Below are positions 9,493 through 19,032 of a DNA stretch of 64,000 nt, piece by piece. Within the stretch, counting starts at the first letter, position 1; the number at the start of each line of letters is the position of its first letter. Under the pieces are notes generated by a model. That model searched no databases and was not told the DNA's origin. It worked only from the letters and a program-made list of their open reading frames with translations. The translations under genes were made by a program, and so were the position numbers. Origin of the DNA: Chelydra serpentina (taxonomy: Eukaryota; Chordata; Testudines; Chelydridae); NCBI GenBank assembly GCA_037349315.1, contig JBAIAC010000056.1:720501-784500 (forward strand), in the 5' to 3' direction.

Positions 9493-10192
9493 TAGAATAG
9501 AATCATAGAATATTAGGGTTGGAAGAGACCTCAGGAGGTCATCTAGTCCCACCCCCTGCTCAAAGCAGGACCAACACCAACTACAAAATCATCCCAGTCA
9601 GGGCTTTGTCAAGCTGGGCCGTAAAACCTCTAAGGAAGGAGATTCTACCACCTCCCTAGGTAACCCATTCCAGTGCTTCACCACTCTCCTAGTGAAATAG
9701 TGTTTCCTAATATCCAACCTAGACATCCCGCACTGCAACTTGAGACCATTACTCCTTGTTCTGTCATCTGCCACCACTGAGAACAGTCTAGATCCATCCT
9801 CTTTGGAACCCCTCTTCAGGTAGTTGAAAGCTGCTATCAAATCCCCCCTCATTCTTCTCTTCTGCAGACTAAATAAGCCCAGTTCCCTCAGCCTCTCCTC
9901 GTAAGTCATGTGCCCCAGCACCGTAATCATTTCCGTTGCCCTCCGCTGGACTCTCTCCAATTTGTCCACATCCCTTCTGTAGTGGAGGGACCAAAACTAG
10001 ACACAGTACTCCAAATGTGGCCTCACCAGTGCCTAATAGAGGGGAATAATCACTTCCCTTGATCTGCTGGCAATGCTCCTACTAATACAGTCCAATATGC
10101 CACTGGCCTTCCTGGCAACAAGGGCACACTGCTGACTCGTATCCAGCTTCTCGTCCACTGTAATCCCCAGGTCCTTTTCTGCAGAACTCATG
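9493..10192 (-). mobile_element. CR1 LINE 3' part, minus strand
   Basis: Read on the minus strand it gives the CR1 C-terminal protein from about the KKANGILG region through [31 protein letters not shown] and [13 protein letters not shown], then the CATAGAATATTAGGG tail. It is broken by a stop near 9969 and other changes. It ends within 45 bases of the next degraded exon. Confidence 0.9.
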
Positions 10193-10233
10193 CTGCTTTC
10201 CTGAAACAAAGTTGTTTGGGAATTTCCCTGCAG

Positions 10234-10389
10234 GCCGGGGAGAGCAACATCTCCAGCTCTTGCTCCGAGAAGTGCACCTGCCAGGCTTCAGGTGGAATAG
10301 TCTGCAAGCCACATAGCTGCACCGACAAAGAGATCTGTGTGCTCCAGGATGGGGTGCGCGACTACGTGAAGCAGGAAGACTCACCGTGA
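10234..10389 (+). pseudogene. Pseudogene of FCGBP-like gene: cysteine-rich exon, truncated
   Basis: Counterpart of the 5' part of the exon at 49718-50098. The acceptor GAATTTCCCTGCAG is conserved with the intact copy (GAATTTCCCTCAG). It reads a VWC-like stretch (SSSCSEKCTCQASGGIVC, KEICVLQDG) and then stops at TGA 10387-10389, just before the VWD half, which is lost. One conserved cysteine (GCVKQE in the intact gene) is tyrosine here (DYVKQE). Confidence 0.85.
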
Positions 10390-10498
10390 ACATTTGTGTC
10401 TATATATCTAGGGAGAGCTTCTTCCTGCTTAGATAGAAAAGCTTCCTTTGTATTCTTCCTTTTTCTGAATGCTGCCCCAGAGGGGCGTTTTCCTCTTT

Positions 10499-10686
10499 CA
10501 TAGAATCATAGAATATCAGGGCTGGAAGGGACCTTATGAGGTCATCTAGTCCAACCCCCTGCTCAAAGCAGGACCAATCCCCAATTTTTTTTGTCCCATA
10601 TCCCCAAATGGCCCTCTCAAGGATTGAACTCACAACCCTGGGTTTAGCAGGCCAATGCTCAAACCACTGAGCTATCCCTCCCCCCC
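10499..10686 (-). repeat. Chelonian tRNA-derived SINE, full length
   Basis: Minus-strand copy. The head carries RNA polymerase III A-box (TAGCTCAGTGGTTTGAGC) and B-box (GGTTGTGAGTTCAATCC) sequences, and the tail is the CR1-like TTCTATGATTCTATGA. It is a SINE rather than a functional tRNA gene, because the anticodon arm and acceptor stem are not maintained. Confidence 0.85.
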
Positions 10687-10876
10687 TAATTTCACTCATG
10701 ACTGCTGTTCTATGCCAGTTATGGGGGCTCTCACCACTCTATTGAAGGGGCAAATAAGCAGGCTGGTAGCAGGGCCTGAGTGAGGGAAGATGTCAGCATC
10801 TTAAGGGCCTAACTGGCTCCTACTACTTTAGTTGACTGCCTGTTCTCCTCAAGTGAGTTCAGGGAAGCAGAAAAAA

Positions 10877-11178
10877 CACGGTTACTCACCATAGTAACTA
10901 GTGTTCTTCGAGATGTGTTGCTCATATGTATTCCAGTTAGGTGTGCGCGCGCGGCGTGCACGATCGTCGGAAGATTTTTACCCTAGCAACACTCGGTGGG
11001 CCGGCTGGCGCCCCCTGGAGTGGCGCCGTTAGGTGCCCCGATATATACTGCAGCCGGCCCATCGCCCCCTCAGTTCCTTCTTGCCGGCTATTCCGACAGT
11101 GGGGAAGGAGGGCGGGTTTGGAATACATATGAGCAACACATCTCGAAGAACACTAGTTACTACGGTGAGTAACCGTGT
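10877..11178. repeat. DIRS left-end nested hairpin / internal complementary region
   Basis: Two arms (about 10877-10934 and 11120-11178) are reverse complements with one visible mismatch and flank the left terminal repeat. Right after, 11180-11222 repeats the CTTCGAGTGCTTGCTCATAT string that occurs inverted at the outer right end. DIRS elements need an internal complementary region matching both outer ends for circle formation. The 11180-11222 copy fits that role. Confidence 0.6.
10920..11088. repeat. DIRS inverted terminal repeat, left
   Basis: Runs from CTCATATGTATTCCAGTTAG through GATCGTCGGAAGATTTTTAC and GGCGCCGTTAGGTGCCCCGA to CAGTTCCTTCTTGCCGG. The reverse complement of the right-hand repeat matches it almost base for base. 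It contains ATATATACTGCAGCC, which at the right end would act as a TATA-like promoter for the minus-strand genes. Confidence 0.9.
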
Positions 11179-11235
11179 TTTCTTCTTCGAGTGCTTGCTC
11201 ATATGTATTCCAGTTAGGTGACTCCCAAGCCATTC

Positions 11236-12270
11236 CTAGGAGGCGGGGTCGGATTGTGATACAGCAGAGTTTACGACCGCCGAACCAAAAGCGGCGTCGT
11301 CTCTAGAATGTTGCACTATGGCATAGTGCGAGGCAAAAGTGTGTACTGACGACCATGTCGCGGCCCTACTAATGTCTTGTATAGGCATGTGTGCCAGGAA
11401 GGCAGACGACGAGGCCTGAGCTCGGGTGGAGTGGGCCGTAGTGTGCATGGTGGGGACACCTGCCAAGTCATAGCATGTGCGGATGCACGACGTGATCCAT
11501 GACGAGATGCGCTGGGAAGAGACGGGAAGGCCTTTCATCCGGTCCGCCACGGCGATGAACAGCTGGGTCGATCTCCGGAACGGCTTTGTCCTCTCGATGT
11601 AGAAGGCGAGGGCTCTCCGGACATCCAGGGAATGGAGTTGCTGCTCCTTCCTGGAGGCATGGGGCTTAGGATAAAAGACAGGTAGAAAAATGTCTTGGTT
11701 AATATGGAAGGCCGACACTACCTTGGGCAGGAAAGCTGGGTGTGGCCTGAGCTGTACTTTATCCCTATGGAACACCGTATAAGGTGGTTCCGAAGTAAGC
11801 GCTCTGAGCTCAGAGACGCGTCTAGCCGAGGTGATGGCTACTAGAAAGGCCGTTTTCCATGAGAGATACAGCATGGAGCAAGTGGCCATGGGCTCGAATG
11901 GGGCACCCATGAGCCTGGTAATAACTAGGTTGAGGTCCCATGTAGGGACCGGGCGGCGCACCAGCGGGTGTAGCCGTTCTAACCCCTTAAGGAAACTGGT
12001 GACCATGGGGTTGGAGAAAACAGAACCCACCCCGTCCCGGGGGTGAAAAGCTGAAATTGCCGCTAGGTGGACTTTTAGCGACGAGAGAGCCAGACCCTGC
12101 TCCTTTAGTGAGAGGAGGTAGTCCAGTATGGTGTGAATCGGCACCTGCAGGGGGTTGAGACCCCGAGTGCCACACCACAGAGAAAAACGTTTCCACTTAG
12201 CTGAGTAGGTGGACCTGGTGGAGGGTTTCCTACTGCTCAGCAGAACGTGCTGGACCGGGCTGGAACATTG
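11236..12270 (-). CDS. DIRS tyrosine recombinase
   Basis: Roughly the last 340 residues of a 963-codon minus-strand frame. The fold signature is visible: an N-terminal core-binding part (STRSTYSAKWKRFSLW, then LKVHLAAISAFH), the first catalytic arginine in TSARRVSELRAL, the H-x-x-R box HSTR, and the likely tyrosine nucleophile in FASHYAIVQ. In DIRS elements this enzyme replaces the integrase. The frame remains open upstream to 14127, but that part overlaps the reverse transcriptase frame and has no protein-like motifs, so I place the real enzyme near 12270-11239. The start codon is uncertain; translation could be by reinitiation or frameshift. Confidence 0.85.
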   Translation of the reverse strand, partial: QCSSPVQHVLLSSRKPSTRSTYSAKWKRFSLWCGTRGLNPLQVPIHTILDYLLSLKEQGLALSSLKVHLAAISAFHPRDGVGSVFSNPMVTSFLKGLERLHPLVRRPVPTWDLNLVITRLMGAPFEPMATCSMLYLSWKTAFLVAITSARRVSELRALTSEPPYTVFHRDKVQLRPHPAFLPKVVSAFHINQDIFLPVFYPKPHASRKEQQLHSLDVRRALAFYIERTKPFRRSTQLFIAVADRMKGLPVSSQRISSWITSCIRTCYDLAGVPTMHTTAHSTRAQASSSAFLAHMPIQDISRAATWSSVHTFASHYAIVQHSRDDAAFGSAVVNSAVSQSDPAS

Positions 12271-12284
12271 TAGCTCCGACGGGT

Positions 12285-14070
12285 TCAGCCATGCAGCAGC
12301 CACGCCGTGAGGTGAAGGGACTGCAGGTCGGGATGATGGAGCCTGCCGTGCTGCTGCGTGATCAGGTCCGGCCATCGCGGTAGAGGGATCGGGTCTGTCA
12401 CGGACAGCTCCAGGAGCGTGGTATACCAGTGTTGCCTGGGCCACGCTGGAGCAATCAGGATCATTTTGGCCTTGTCCCTGCGTAGTTTGAGCAGGACTCT
12501 GTGGACCAGTGGAACTGGTGGGAAGGCATAGGCCAGGTTGTCCGTCCAAGGATGGAGAAAGGCGTCTGTCAGGGAGCCTGGGGAGCGACCCTGGAATGAG
12601 CAGAACACGTGGCATTTCCTGTTCTCGCGAGTCGCGAAGAGCTCTATCTGGGGAAACCCCCACCTCTGGAAGACAGAGTGGATGACGTCCGGTCGAATGG
12701 ACCACTCGTGAGTTTGAAAGGACCTGCTCAGGCGGTCCGCCAAGGTGTTCTGGACTCCTGGGAGAAACGAGGCCACGGGGTGAATGGAACGGGCTATGCA
12801 AAAGTCCCAGAGTTGAGTTGCCTCTCGGCAGAGGGGAAGGGAGTGTGCCCCTCCCTGTCTGTTGATGTAATGCATGGCCGTCGTGTTGTCTGTAAGGATG
12901 GAGACACAGCGGCCCTGTAAGTGTTGAGCGAAGGCTTGGCAGGCAAGACGTACCGCTCGGAGTTCTCTGACATTGATGTGTAATGTCAGCTCCTGCTCCG
13001 ACCACAGGCCCTGCGTTTGGAAGTTCTGCAGGTGAGCCCCCCAGCCGAGGGATGACGCATCCGTAGTCAAGGCACGGGAAGGCTGAGGTGGATGAAAGGG
13101 AACACCTGACATCACATGTGCGGGGTCCAGCCACCAGTTGAGGGAGGCTAGGACTTGCGGTGGGACCGTCAGAATCATATCGAGGTTGTCCCTGTGCGGC
13201 CGGTATGCGGAGGCCAGCCATGCTTGGAGGGGCCGTAGGCGTAACCTGGTGTGAGCTGTCACGAAGGTGCATGATGCCATATGACCCATGAGGCTGAGGC
13301 AGCAGCGGGCTGTGGAAGTTGGGAAGGCTTGGAGGCTGCGTATGGCGGCTGCAAGCGTTTGAAAGCGAGCCTCTGGGAGGAATGCCCTGGCGAGGGTAGA
13401 GTCCAGTATTGCCCCTATGAAGTCTATTCTCTGTGTTGGCACCAAAGTGGACTTTTCTACGTTTAGTAAGAGGCCCAGACGGTTGAACATGTCCATGGCC
13501 TTGCGAATGTGAGACTGGACCTGGTTGGCGGAGTTGCCACGGAGAAGCCAGTCGTCGAGGTAGGGGAATACCTGAATGCCTTGACGCCGGAGGGCGGCTG
13601 CTACCACTGCCATGCATTTTGTAAAGACTCTCGGTGCTGTTGAGAGGCCGAATGGCAGGACTGCGAACTGGAAGTGTCTCTGGCCCACTACGAAGCGCAG
13701 GAAGCGTCTGTGAGGTGGGTAGATGGCAATGTGGAAATACGCGTCCTTCATGTCGAGGGCGGCGTACCAGTCTCCCTGATCCATAGAGGGGATAATAGTG
13801 CCCAGGGAGAGCATTGGTTGAGGTAGGAGCTCTTGTTGGTACCCTCTGGGCTTCGTAGTAGGCCATGGGGGTCCAAAATGGCCACCGCTCCTGAACCTGC
13901 CCGGTCTCTGGCAGGTGACCCTGGTCACTGATGGTGCGGTCCTCAGCATAGAGGTCGCTGCCAGCTCTGGAAGAGCGGGATCCAGAGCGCGAAGGCCAGG
14001 GCGGGGCAGAGTAGCCATGCAGTGACGTCTGCGTGGCCAGGGTCTGCCTCCTTGGTGGGGTCCGGTGCCG
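12285..14070 (-). CDS. DIRS reverse transcriptase and RNase H
   Basis: About 595 codons without a stop. The reverse transcriptase palm shows motif A (ALDMKDAYFHIAI), the motif B region (VLPFGLSTAPRVFTKCM) and motif C (FPYLDDWLL). RNase H follows with TTDASSLGWGAHLQ, NVRELRAVRLAC and ILTDNTTAMHYINRQGG, giving the D-E-D residues. The C-terminal stretch (NTLADRLSR, then FATRENRKC, then LLKLRRDKAKMILIAP) is typical of DIRS pol. The frame continues a short way above 14075, but that part is solo-LTR sequence, so the true N-terminal part was separated by that insertion. Overlaps the recombinase frame by reading in another phase. Confidence 0.9.
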
Positions 14071-14075
14071 GGATG

Positions 14076-14642
14076 TGTCACGGAGTATAGGGGAGTCCGG
14101 CCCTGCACCCCTCTTCCCCGGATTCACTGGGAGTCTCAGCCAGTCAGTAGAACAGAAGGTTTATTAGAGATGCCAGGAACACAGTCCAACCAGAGCTTGT
14201 CAGTACATCCAGGACCCCTCAGTCGGGTCCTTCCGGGGGGCAGGGAGCTTAGACCCCAGCCTGGGGCTCCCTGCATTTCGCCCCACAGCTCCAACCGGGG
14301 CAGGGAGGCCAGACCCTGTCTGCCTCCCTCGCCTCTTCTCCGGCCAGTTTTCAAACTCAAACTCTCTAGCCCCTCCTCCGCCTTTGTCTGCTTCCCGGGC
14401 CAGGAGGTCACCTGATCCCTTTGTTCTCACACCTTCAGCTCTCACCTTTGCCGGGGGAGGGGCCGGGCCATCTGTTGCCAGGAGACAGAGCCATTCTCTG
14501 TGTCCAGGCCTCTGCCTTCTAGGGCTTTGTAACAATCATGCACCGTTGTCCCACCACCTAGATACTCAAGCACCGCATAGGGGAAACTGAGGCACCCACA
14601 CAGTGCTCAGGGAAACCTTAACTACAGTCCTAGTTCGTCACA
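14076..14642 (-). mobile_element. Solo LTR inserted in DIRS
   Basis: 567 bases beginning TGTCACGGAG and ending TTCGTCACA on the plus strand (TG...CA ends), flanked by perfect 5-bp duplications GGATG (14071-14075 and 14643-14647). These are the hallmarks of an LTR retroelement insertion reduced to a solo LTR by recombination. Orientation is inferred as minus from the familiar TGTGACGAAC 5' end of turtle LTRs. It carries no genes and splits the DIRS coding region between gag and pol. Confidence 0.85.
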
Positions 14643-14647
14643 GGATG

Positions 14648-15704
14648 GTATCAGGTACCGGGAGCCTGATCGGTGCCGGGATGGTGTCCGGTGCCGTGAG
14701 CCGGATCGGTACCAGGATGGTGTCCGGTGCCGGGAGCCGGATCGGCGTCGAGAGCCGGATCGGCGCCGGGATGGGGACCGGCGTCGAGAGCCGGATCGGA
14801 GGCGGGACCTGGAGCGGTACCGGCGATGATCTCGGTACCGTGACACGGATCTGGACCTGGATCGTCTCGGCGATCTGCGCGTCGACCGGCCGCGGGACCG
14901 GGAGCGGCGTCGAGAGTCAGGGTACCTCCGCGTGGAGGGAGACCTGGAGCGGTACCGCGAGTACGAACGGCGCCGGGATCGGGATCGGTGCCGGGACTGC
15001 GAGCGGTACCTTGGAGACGCAGGTGGCTGCTGCTGGCTGGTCTCCGCCTGCGGCACCGGGTGGAAGATGGCCGGTTTGCCGCGTGACGTGATGATCCGCA
15101 CCGGCGGTACCGTAGGCGGGGTCGGTGCCGGAGCGGTCATCTGGATCAGGTCCCGCGCCGCTGCGAAGGTGTCCGGCGTGGACGGCAGCGGAAGCTCAAC
15201 CACGGAGCGTGCCGGGGAGCTGGCGGTTACCGAGATCAACGGCCCTCGCGGGACCGGAGTCGTCGGTACCGGAGCCTGCAGAGGCTGACCTGCACTCAAC
15301 GGCCTCTCGGGTGCCGGAGTTGGCAGGGCCAGCGCCGGTGTTGACGGTGGCGCCGGACTCAACGGCCTATGGAGGGCCGGAGTAAGTGGCACGGAGACCA
15401 CTGGCACCGAACTCAATGGTCCTTCCGGTACCGGAGTTGGCGGTGCGGGCGCCTCAACAGACCTAGGCGGGTCTGGAGCTGGCTGCGCATGCAGCGGCGC
15501 CTTAGTCGGTCCTCCCGACTTCTTGGCTCTCGGGGACAGAGGGCGGCTCTGCGAGGTCCCAGGTAGAGAAGGACGGTGCCTGGGTTCTTTTCCGGAGCTT
15601 GGGCGTTCCGGTGCCGCAGACGTTGAGGCCGCCGGGGTCGGTGCCGTGGTATGATGCGGCGCCGACATCGGGCTAAGAGACGCCTCTAACAGGAGCTGCT
15701 TCAT
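14648..15704 (-). pseudogene. DIRS gag-like ORF, C-terminal RS-rich part
   Basis: A frame of about 350 codons. It starts with a proline/alanine/serine-rich low-complexity half and ends with about 150 residues dominated by arginine-serine and arginine-tyrosine dipeptides (RYRSRSR, RRRSGSRRRSGSRHR). At DNA level this is a 12-15-base repeat of the type GGTGCCGGGAGCCGGATCGG. The last few residues before its stop come from the solo LTR. It is separated from the N-terminal zinc-finger part by a stop at 15734-15736. The basic RS tail may bind RNA; that role is inference. Confidence 0.65.
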
Positions 15705-15733
15705 GGACTAGTACTCCGGCCTCGAGCGCCCCT

Positions 15734-15865
15734 TCAAAAATTTTGTTTGGGCCCCGACGATGGCTGGGACTCCCCGAGGCACTTAAGACAGGAGGCGTGT
15801 GGATCTCCTGTAGGCATCGGCTTCTGGCATGCCGAGCAAGGCTTGAATCCCGGTGAGCCAGGCAT
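15734..15865 (-). pseudogene. DIRS gag N-terminal zinc-finger fragment
   Basis: A 43-codon minus-strand frame from ATG at 15865 to TGA at 15734-15736. It contains CSACQKPMPTGDPHASCLKC followed by LGE, a Cys2-His-Cys2 arrangement of the type found near the start of DIRS-like gag proteins. The stop falls shortly after, with the RS-rich frame beginning 30 bases further on, so gag is broken in this copy or was two reading frames. Confidence 0.6.
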
Positions 15866-16060
15866 TGGCCCGGTACTGGGGTGGGGATAAGGGGAGAAGC
15901 CCCTTATCTCCAGCTACTATTGTCACTGAGAAGATAACTGCTAACAACAACTATTAACAACTAATTAACAGTACTTAAACTATCTAAAAGATAAACGAGT
16001 GCTGATGAAGCTAGGGCTGTGGAGGTCAGCGAGCTGCTCTCCACTGTTCCAACGACCGAC

Positions 16061-16230
16061 ACGGGCGGTAAGAAGGAACTGAGAGGGCGATGGGCCGGCT
16101 GCAGTATATATCGGGGCACCTAACGGCGCCACTCCAGGGGGCGCCAGCCGGCCCACCGAGTGTTGCTAGGGTAAAAATCTTCCGACGATCGTGCACGCCG
16201 CGCGCGCACACCTAACTGGAATACATATGA
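16061..16230. repeat. DIRS inverted terminal repeat, right
   Basis: Reverse complement of 10920-11088 with only a few differences (for example CCCTCTCAG against CCCCCTCAG). It lies upstream of gag in transcription order, so it probably holds the element's promoter. The high similarity of the two ends indicates modest age or conversion between them. Confidence 0.9.
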
Positions 16231-16250
16231 GCAAGCACTCGAAGAAGAAC

Positions 16251-17039
16251 AAGAAGCTCCCTGAGTAGCTGGTGTTAATTAGTGCAGGTTCCTGGGGGTG
16301 CTAGGGAGGTACATAAGAGGCTCCTCCTCCTCTCTCTCTCTGCAGCTTTCTGTTATTCCCTCTCACCTTTTCTCCTGCCTGCCTGTTATGTCTTTTGTGC
16401 CCTCCTTCCTTCAGCACAGCACTCCCCCATCTCTGTGCATCTAGAGCAGAGAGAATACATCTGCACTAGCAGCAGACACAATTTTCTACACTCTGAGTCC
16501 TAGTGGTGCCCCCCACAGTCTGGCACATGAGGCAACCACCTCAGTTCTCTCATGGTAAGGCCAGCCCTGATTCAGCCTCATGAACCCCCTGTGTTGACAT
16601 GACGTGGTGTGCAGACTGTGGGGGATGACGTGAGTTGTGGATGAACAATTATTCAGTAGCAAAGACTGAATTAGAACCCAGGAGTCCTGTTCGCCTCATG
16701 AACCCCTGTTCTAACCCACTAGAGCCCACTTCCCTCCCAGAACTGGGGATGCAATCCAGGAGTCCTGACTCCCAGCCACCCCCTCACTCCTGCTGTGTCC
16801 CACCCCTGATGTTGGGGGAGAGGCAGGGAACTGTTTTAGGAATGGTCTCTGTGACCCAGTAGCGTCCCTGGGAGAGACCCCTCCTTTCACTGAGAGACCT
16901 GTCCATTGGGGGAAAGACCACCCCATTCTGGGGGGCCCTGTCCATTGGGGGAGCAAGACTGCCCCCAGGGGACAGAGGGAGGAATCAGAGGCAGTATCAT
17001 GATGTCACATTCGGAACTCGGTATTCGGAACAGTGTTGT
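16251..17039. other. Pseudogene intron, old repeats only
   Basis: After the DIRS end the host sequence resumes. A MIR-like remnant (AACCCAGGAGTCCTG, 16676-16780) and a CT-rich stretch (16320-16400) are visible. No coding recognised. Confidence 0.4.
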
Positions 17040-17250
17040 TGTAGGCGTGTTTGTGCCAGGATATTAGAGAGACAAGGTGGATGAGGTGATAATTTGTATT
17101 GGATCAACATCTGTTGGTGGAAGGAACAAGCTTGCAAGCTACATCATTGTGAAGAACTCTATGTAGTTTGAAAGCTTTTCCCTTTCACCAAAAGTAGTTG
17201 ATGCAATAAAAGATATCACCTCACCCACCTTGTCTCTCTCTTGATTGGCT
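17040..17250. repeat. Palindromic repeat with AGAGACAAGGTGG ends
   Basis: Starts AGAGACAAGGTGGATGAGGTGA and closes with TCACCTCACCCACCTTGTCTCT, so the ends are inverted copies. A related copy is at 29.95-30.12 kb. The design, inverted ends with a short centre, resembles the Penelope-like hairpins elsewhere in the window, but the family is not certain. Confidence 0.5.
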
Positions 17251-17705
17251 GTGGTCATTTGTTCAAATATGTGAATTTACCAAATATTCAAATGAGGGAA
17301 TTAAATCATTTGCATAAAGTCTCCAGAGTTCTTGACTTTTCCCACTAAGAGACACGATTGCTCACAGGTCAATAACACTGAAGGCAGGAGGGACATTTGC
17401 CAATCGAGTTGCTTATGCAAATTACTGCACCTTCATTGGGTATTGAGAGAATCGGAACAATTTGCTCTCCAGAGCACTGTTTATTGATTGGCTCCTCCGT
17501 CAGTCATAGTGTTTTCTGCATCTTTCAGTCATAGTCTATTGCCTTATAATGTGGCCCAAAGACTCTAGTCCCCATTGCCAGTTACTGTGGCCCCTAGACT
17601 CTAGATCTTGTTGCCATGTAACGTGGTCTATGGACTGTAGCTCAGTCCCTGCCATTCACACCCATGTTTCCCAGTTCTTCTCTGATCTAAGTCTGTGTGT
17701 TCCAG

Positions 17706-17992
17706 GTGAATGGGTGCCCAGTGCCTCTCCCGGTAAAGATCTCCGATGCTGTGTCTGTGCGCGAGTCTCAGGGCAGCGTGGCTGTGGTCCAGGCCTCGGG
17801 GATGCAGGTTCTGTTCAGCCCCAGTGGGGAGGTGACAGTGAGGGTCAGCGAGAACCTGGCTAACAAGCTGTGTGCACCCTGCGGGAACTTCAATGGCGAC
17901 ATCTCCAACGACCTGCGACTGCCCATTGGGGGCATTGCAGGGAACATCACTGAGGTCATTAATGCCTGGAAGGCCAGAGACTTCTCCGGGTG
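17706..17992 (+). pseudogene. Pseudogene of FCGBP-like gene: last VWD C-half exon, intact frame
   Basis: Same length (287 bases) and phase as the intact exon at 51402-51688, with TTCCAG acceptor and GTGAGT donor. It reads open from VNGCPVPLPVKISDAVSV to WKARDFSGW with the [11 protein letters not shown] signature of VWD domains. In isolation it looks functional, but the exons around it are broken or missing. It would splice in frame to the terminal exon at 20818. Confidence 0.85.
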
Positions 17993-18369
17993 GTGAGTGG
18001 CTCTGCAGATGCTGCCCTTTCCTCTGATCGTTCTATGATGGCCTCCTCAATGGGGAGGAGATTTCTGATTGCAGAGGAAAACGAAAATAAGAAAGAAAAA
18101 CTTGTAGCACCTTAGAGACTAACAAATTTATTTCAGCATAATCTTTCGTGGGTTAGTACCCACTTCATTGGATGCATGGAATGAAACACACTGCAGACAG
18201 ACATTTATACAGTCAGAGAAACATGATAAGGTCCAGGTGTATAGACCAATCTTAAGAGGCTAATTAGTTGAGAGGAAACATGACAGCAGGGGAAGAAAAA
18301 GCTTTTGAAGTGATAAACAAGATGGTCACACAGGTGTGAATGAGGATCGTTAACTTAAGGGAAATAGAT

Positions 18370-18903
18370 TCAATTAACATAATGGCCGAGCCATTCAAAA
18401 TCTCGACTTAATCCGGAGGCAACGCAATCTAGTTTGCATATCAATTTGAGTTCAATAGTTTCTCTTTGAAGTCTGCTTTTGGAGTTAATCTGTCGCAACA
18501 CTGCTATCCTCAAATCTGTCACTGAGTGATCAGGGAGGTTGAAGTGTTCACCTACTGGTTTTTTAATGTTATGATTCCTGATGTCAGATTTATGTCCATT
18601 TATTCTTTTGCGTAGAGACTGTCCGGTTTGGCCAATGTACATGGCAGAGGGGCATTGCTGGCACATGATGGCATATATCACATTGGTAGATGTGCAGGTG
18701 AATGAGCCCCTGATGGCGTGGCGGATGTGATTAGGCCCTGTGATGGTATCACTTGAATCGATATGTTGACAGAGTTGGCATCGGGCTTTGTTGCAAGGAT
18801 AGGTTCCTGGGTTGGTGTTTTTGTTGTATGGTGTGTGGTGTCTGGTGAGTATTTGCTTCAGGTTGGGGGGCTGTTTGTAAGCAAGGATTGGTCTGTCCCC
18901 CAA
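18370..18903 (-). pseudogene. Penelope-like element: GIY-YIG domain segment
   Basis: About 177 open codons after the TAA at 19033 in the same frame. It has a cysteine motif CNKARCQLCQH before the endonuclease and the GIY-YIG core (YAIMC...MYIGQTG), followed by RKRINGHKSD and an E-containing 'RETIELKLICKL' segment. The nuclease nicks target DNA to prime reverse transcription in Penelope-like elements. The domain looks intact but is cut off from the reverse transcriptase by the stop. Confidence 0.85.
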
Positions 18904-19032
18904 GATCTGTGAGAGTGAGGGATCATCTTTTAGGATAGGTTGTAGATCTTTGATGATGCGCTGGAGAGGTTTTAGTTGGGGGCTAAAGGTGACGGCTAGT
19001 GGTGTTCTGTTATTTTCTTTTTTGGGCCTGTC

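Larger units (their letters stand above)
10877..16250 (-). mobile_element. DIRS-type tyrosine-recombinase retrotransposon
   Basis: About 5.4 kb, bounded by near-identical inverted terminal repeats (10920-11088 and 16061-16230). On the minus strand it carries, in order, a gag-like region with an RS-rich tail, reverse transcriptase plus RNase H, and an overlapping tyrosine recombinase frame. There are no direct LTRs and no obvious target duplication, as expected for DIRS elements, which integrate through a circular intermediate. The pol region is open, but gag has a stop and a 567-bp solo LTR splits the coding region. It sits in the intron before the last VWD exon of the pseudogene. Confidence 0.9.

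Noticed and set aside
12285..14127. N-terminal two thirds of the 963-codon minus-strand frame as a real protein
   Set aside because: It overlaps the RT/RNase H frame in another phase, is rich in proline, serine and arginine with no family motif, and its first codons are solo-LTR sequence. Only the recombinase part is supported.
14603..15091. Plus-strand glycine/threonine-rich frame
   Set aside because: Antisense shadow of the DIRS gag RS-repeat region.
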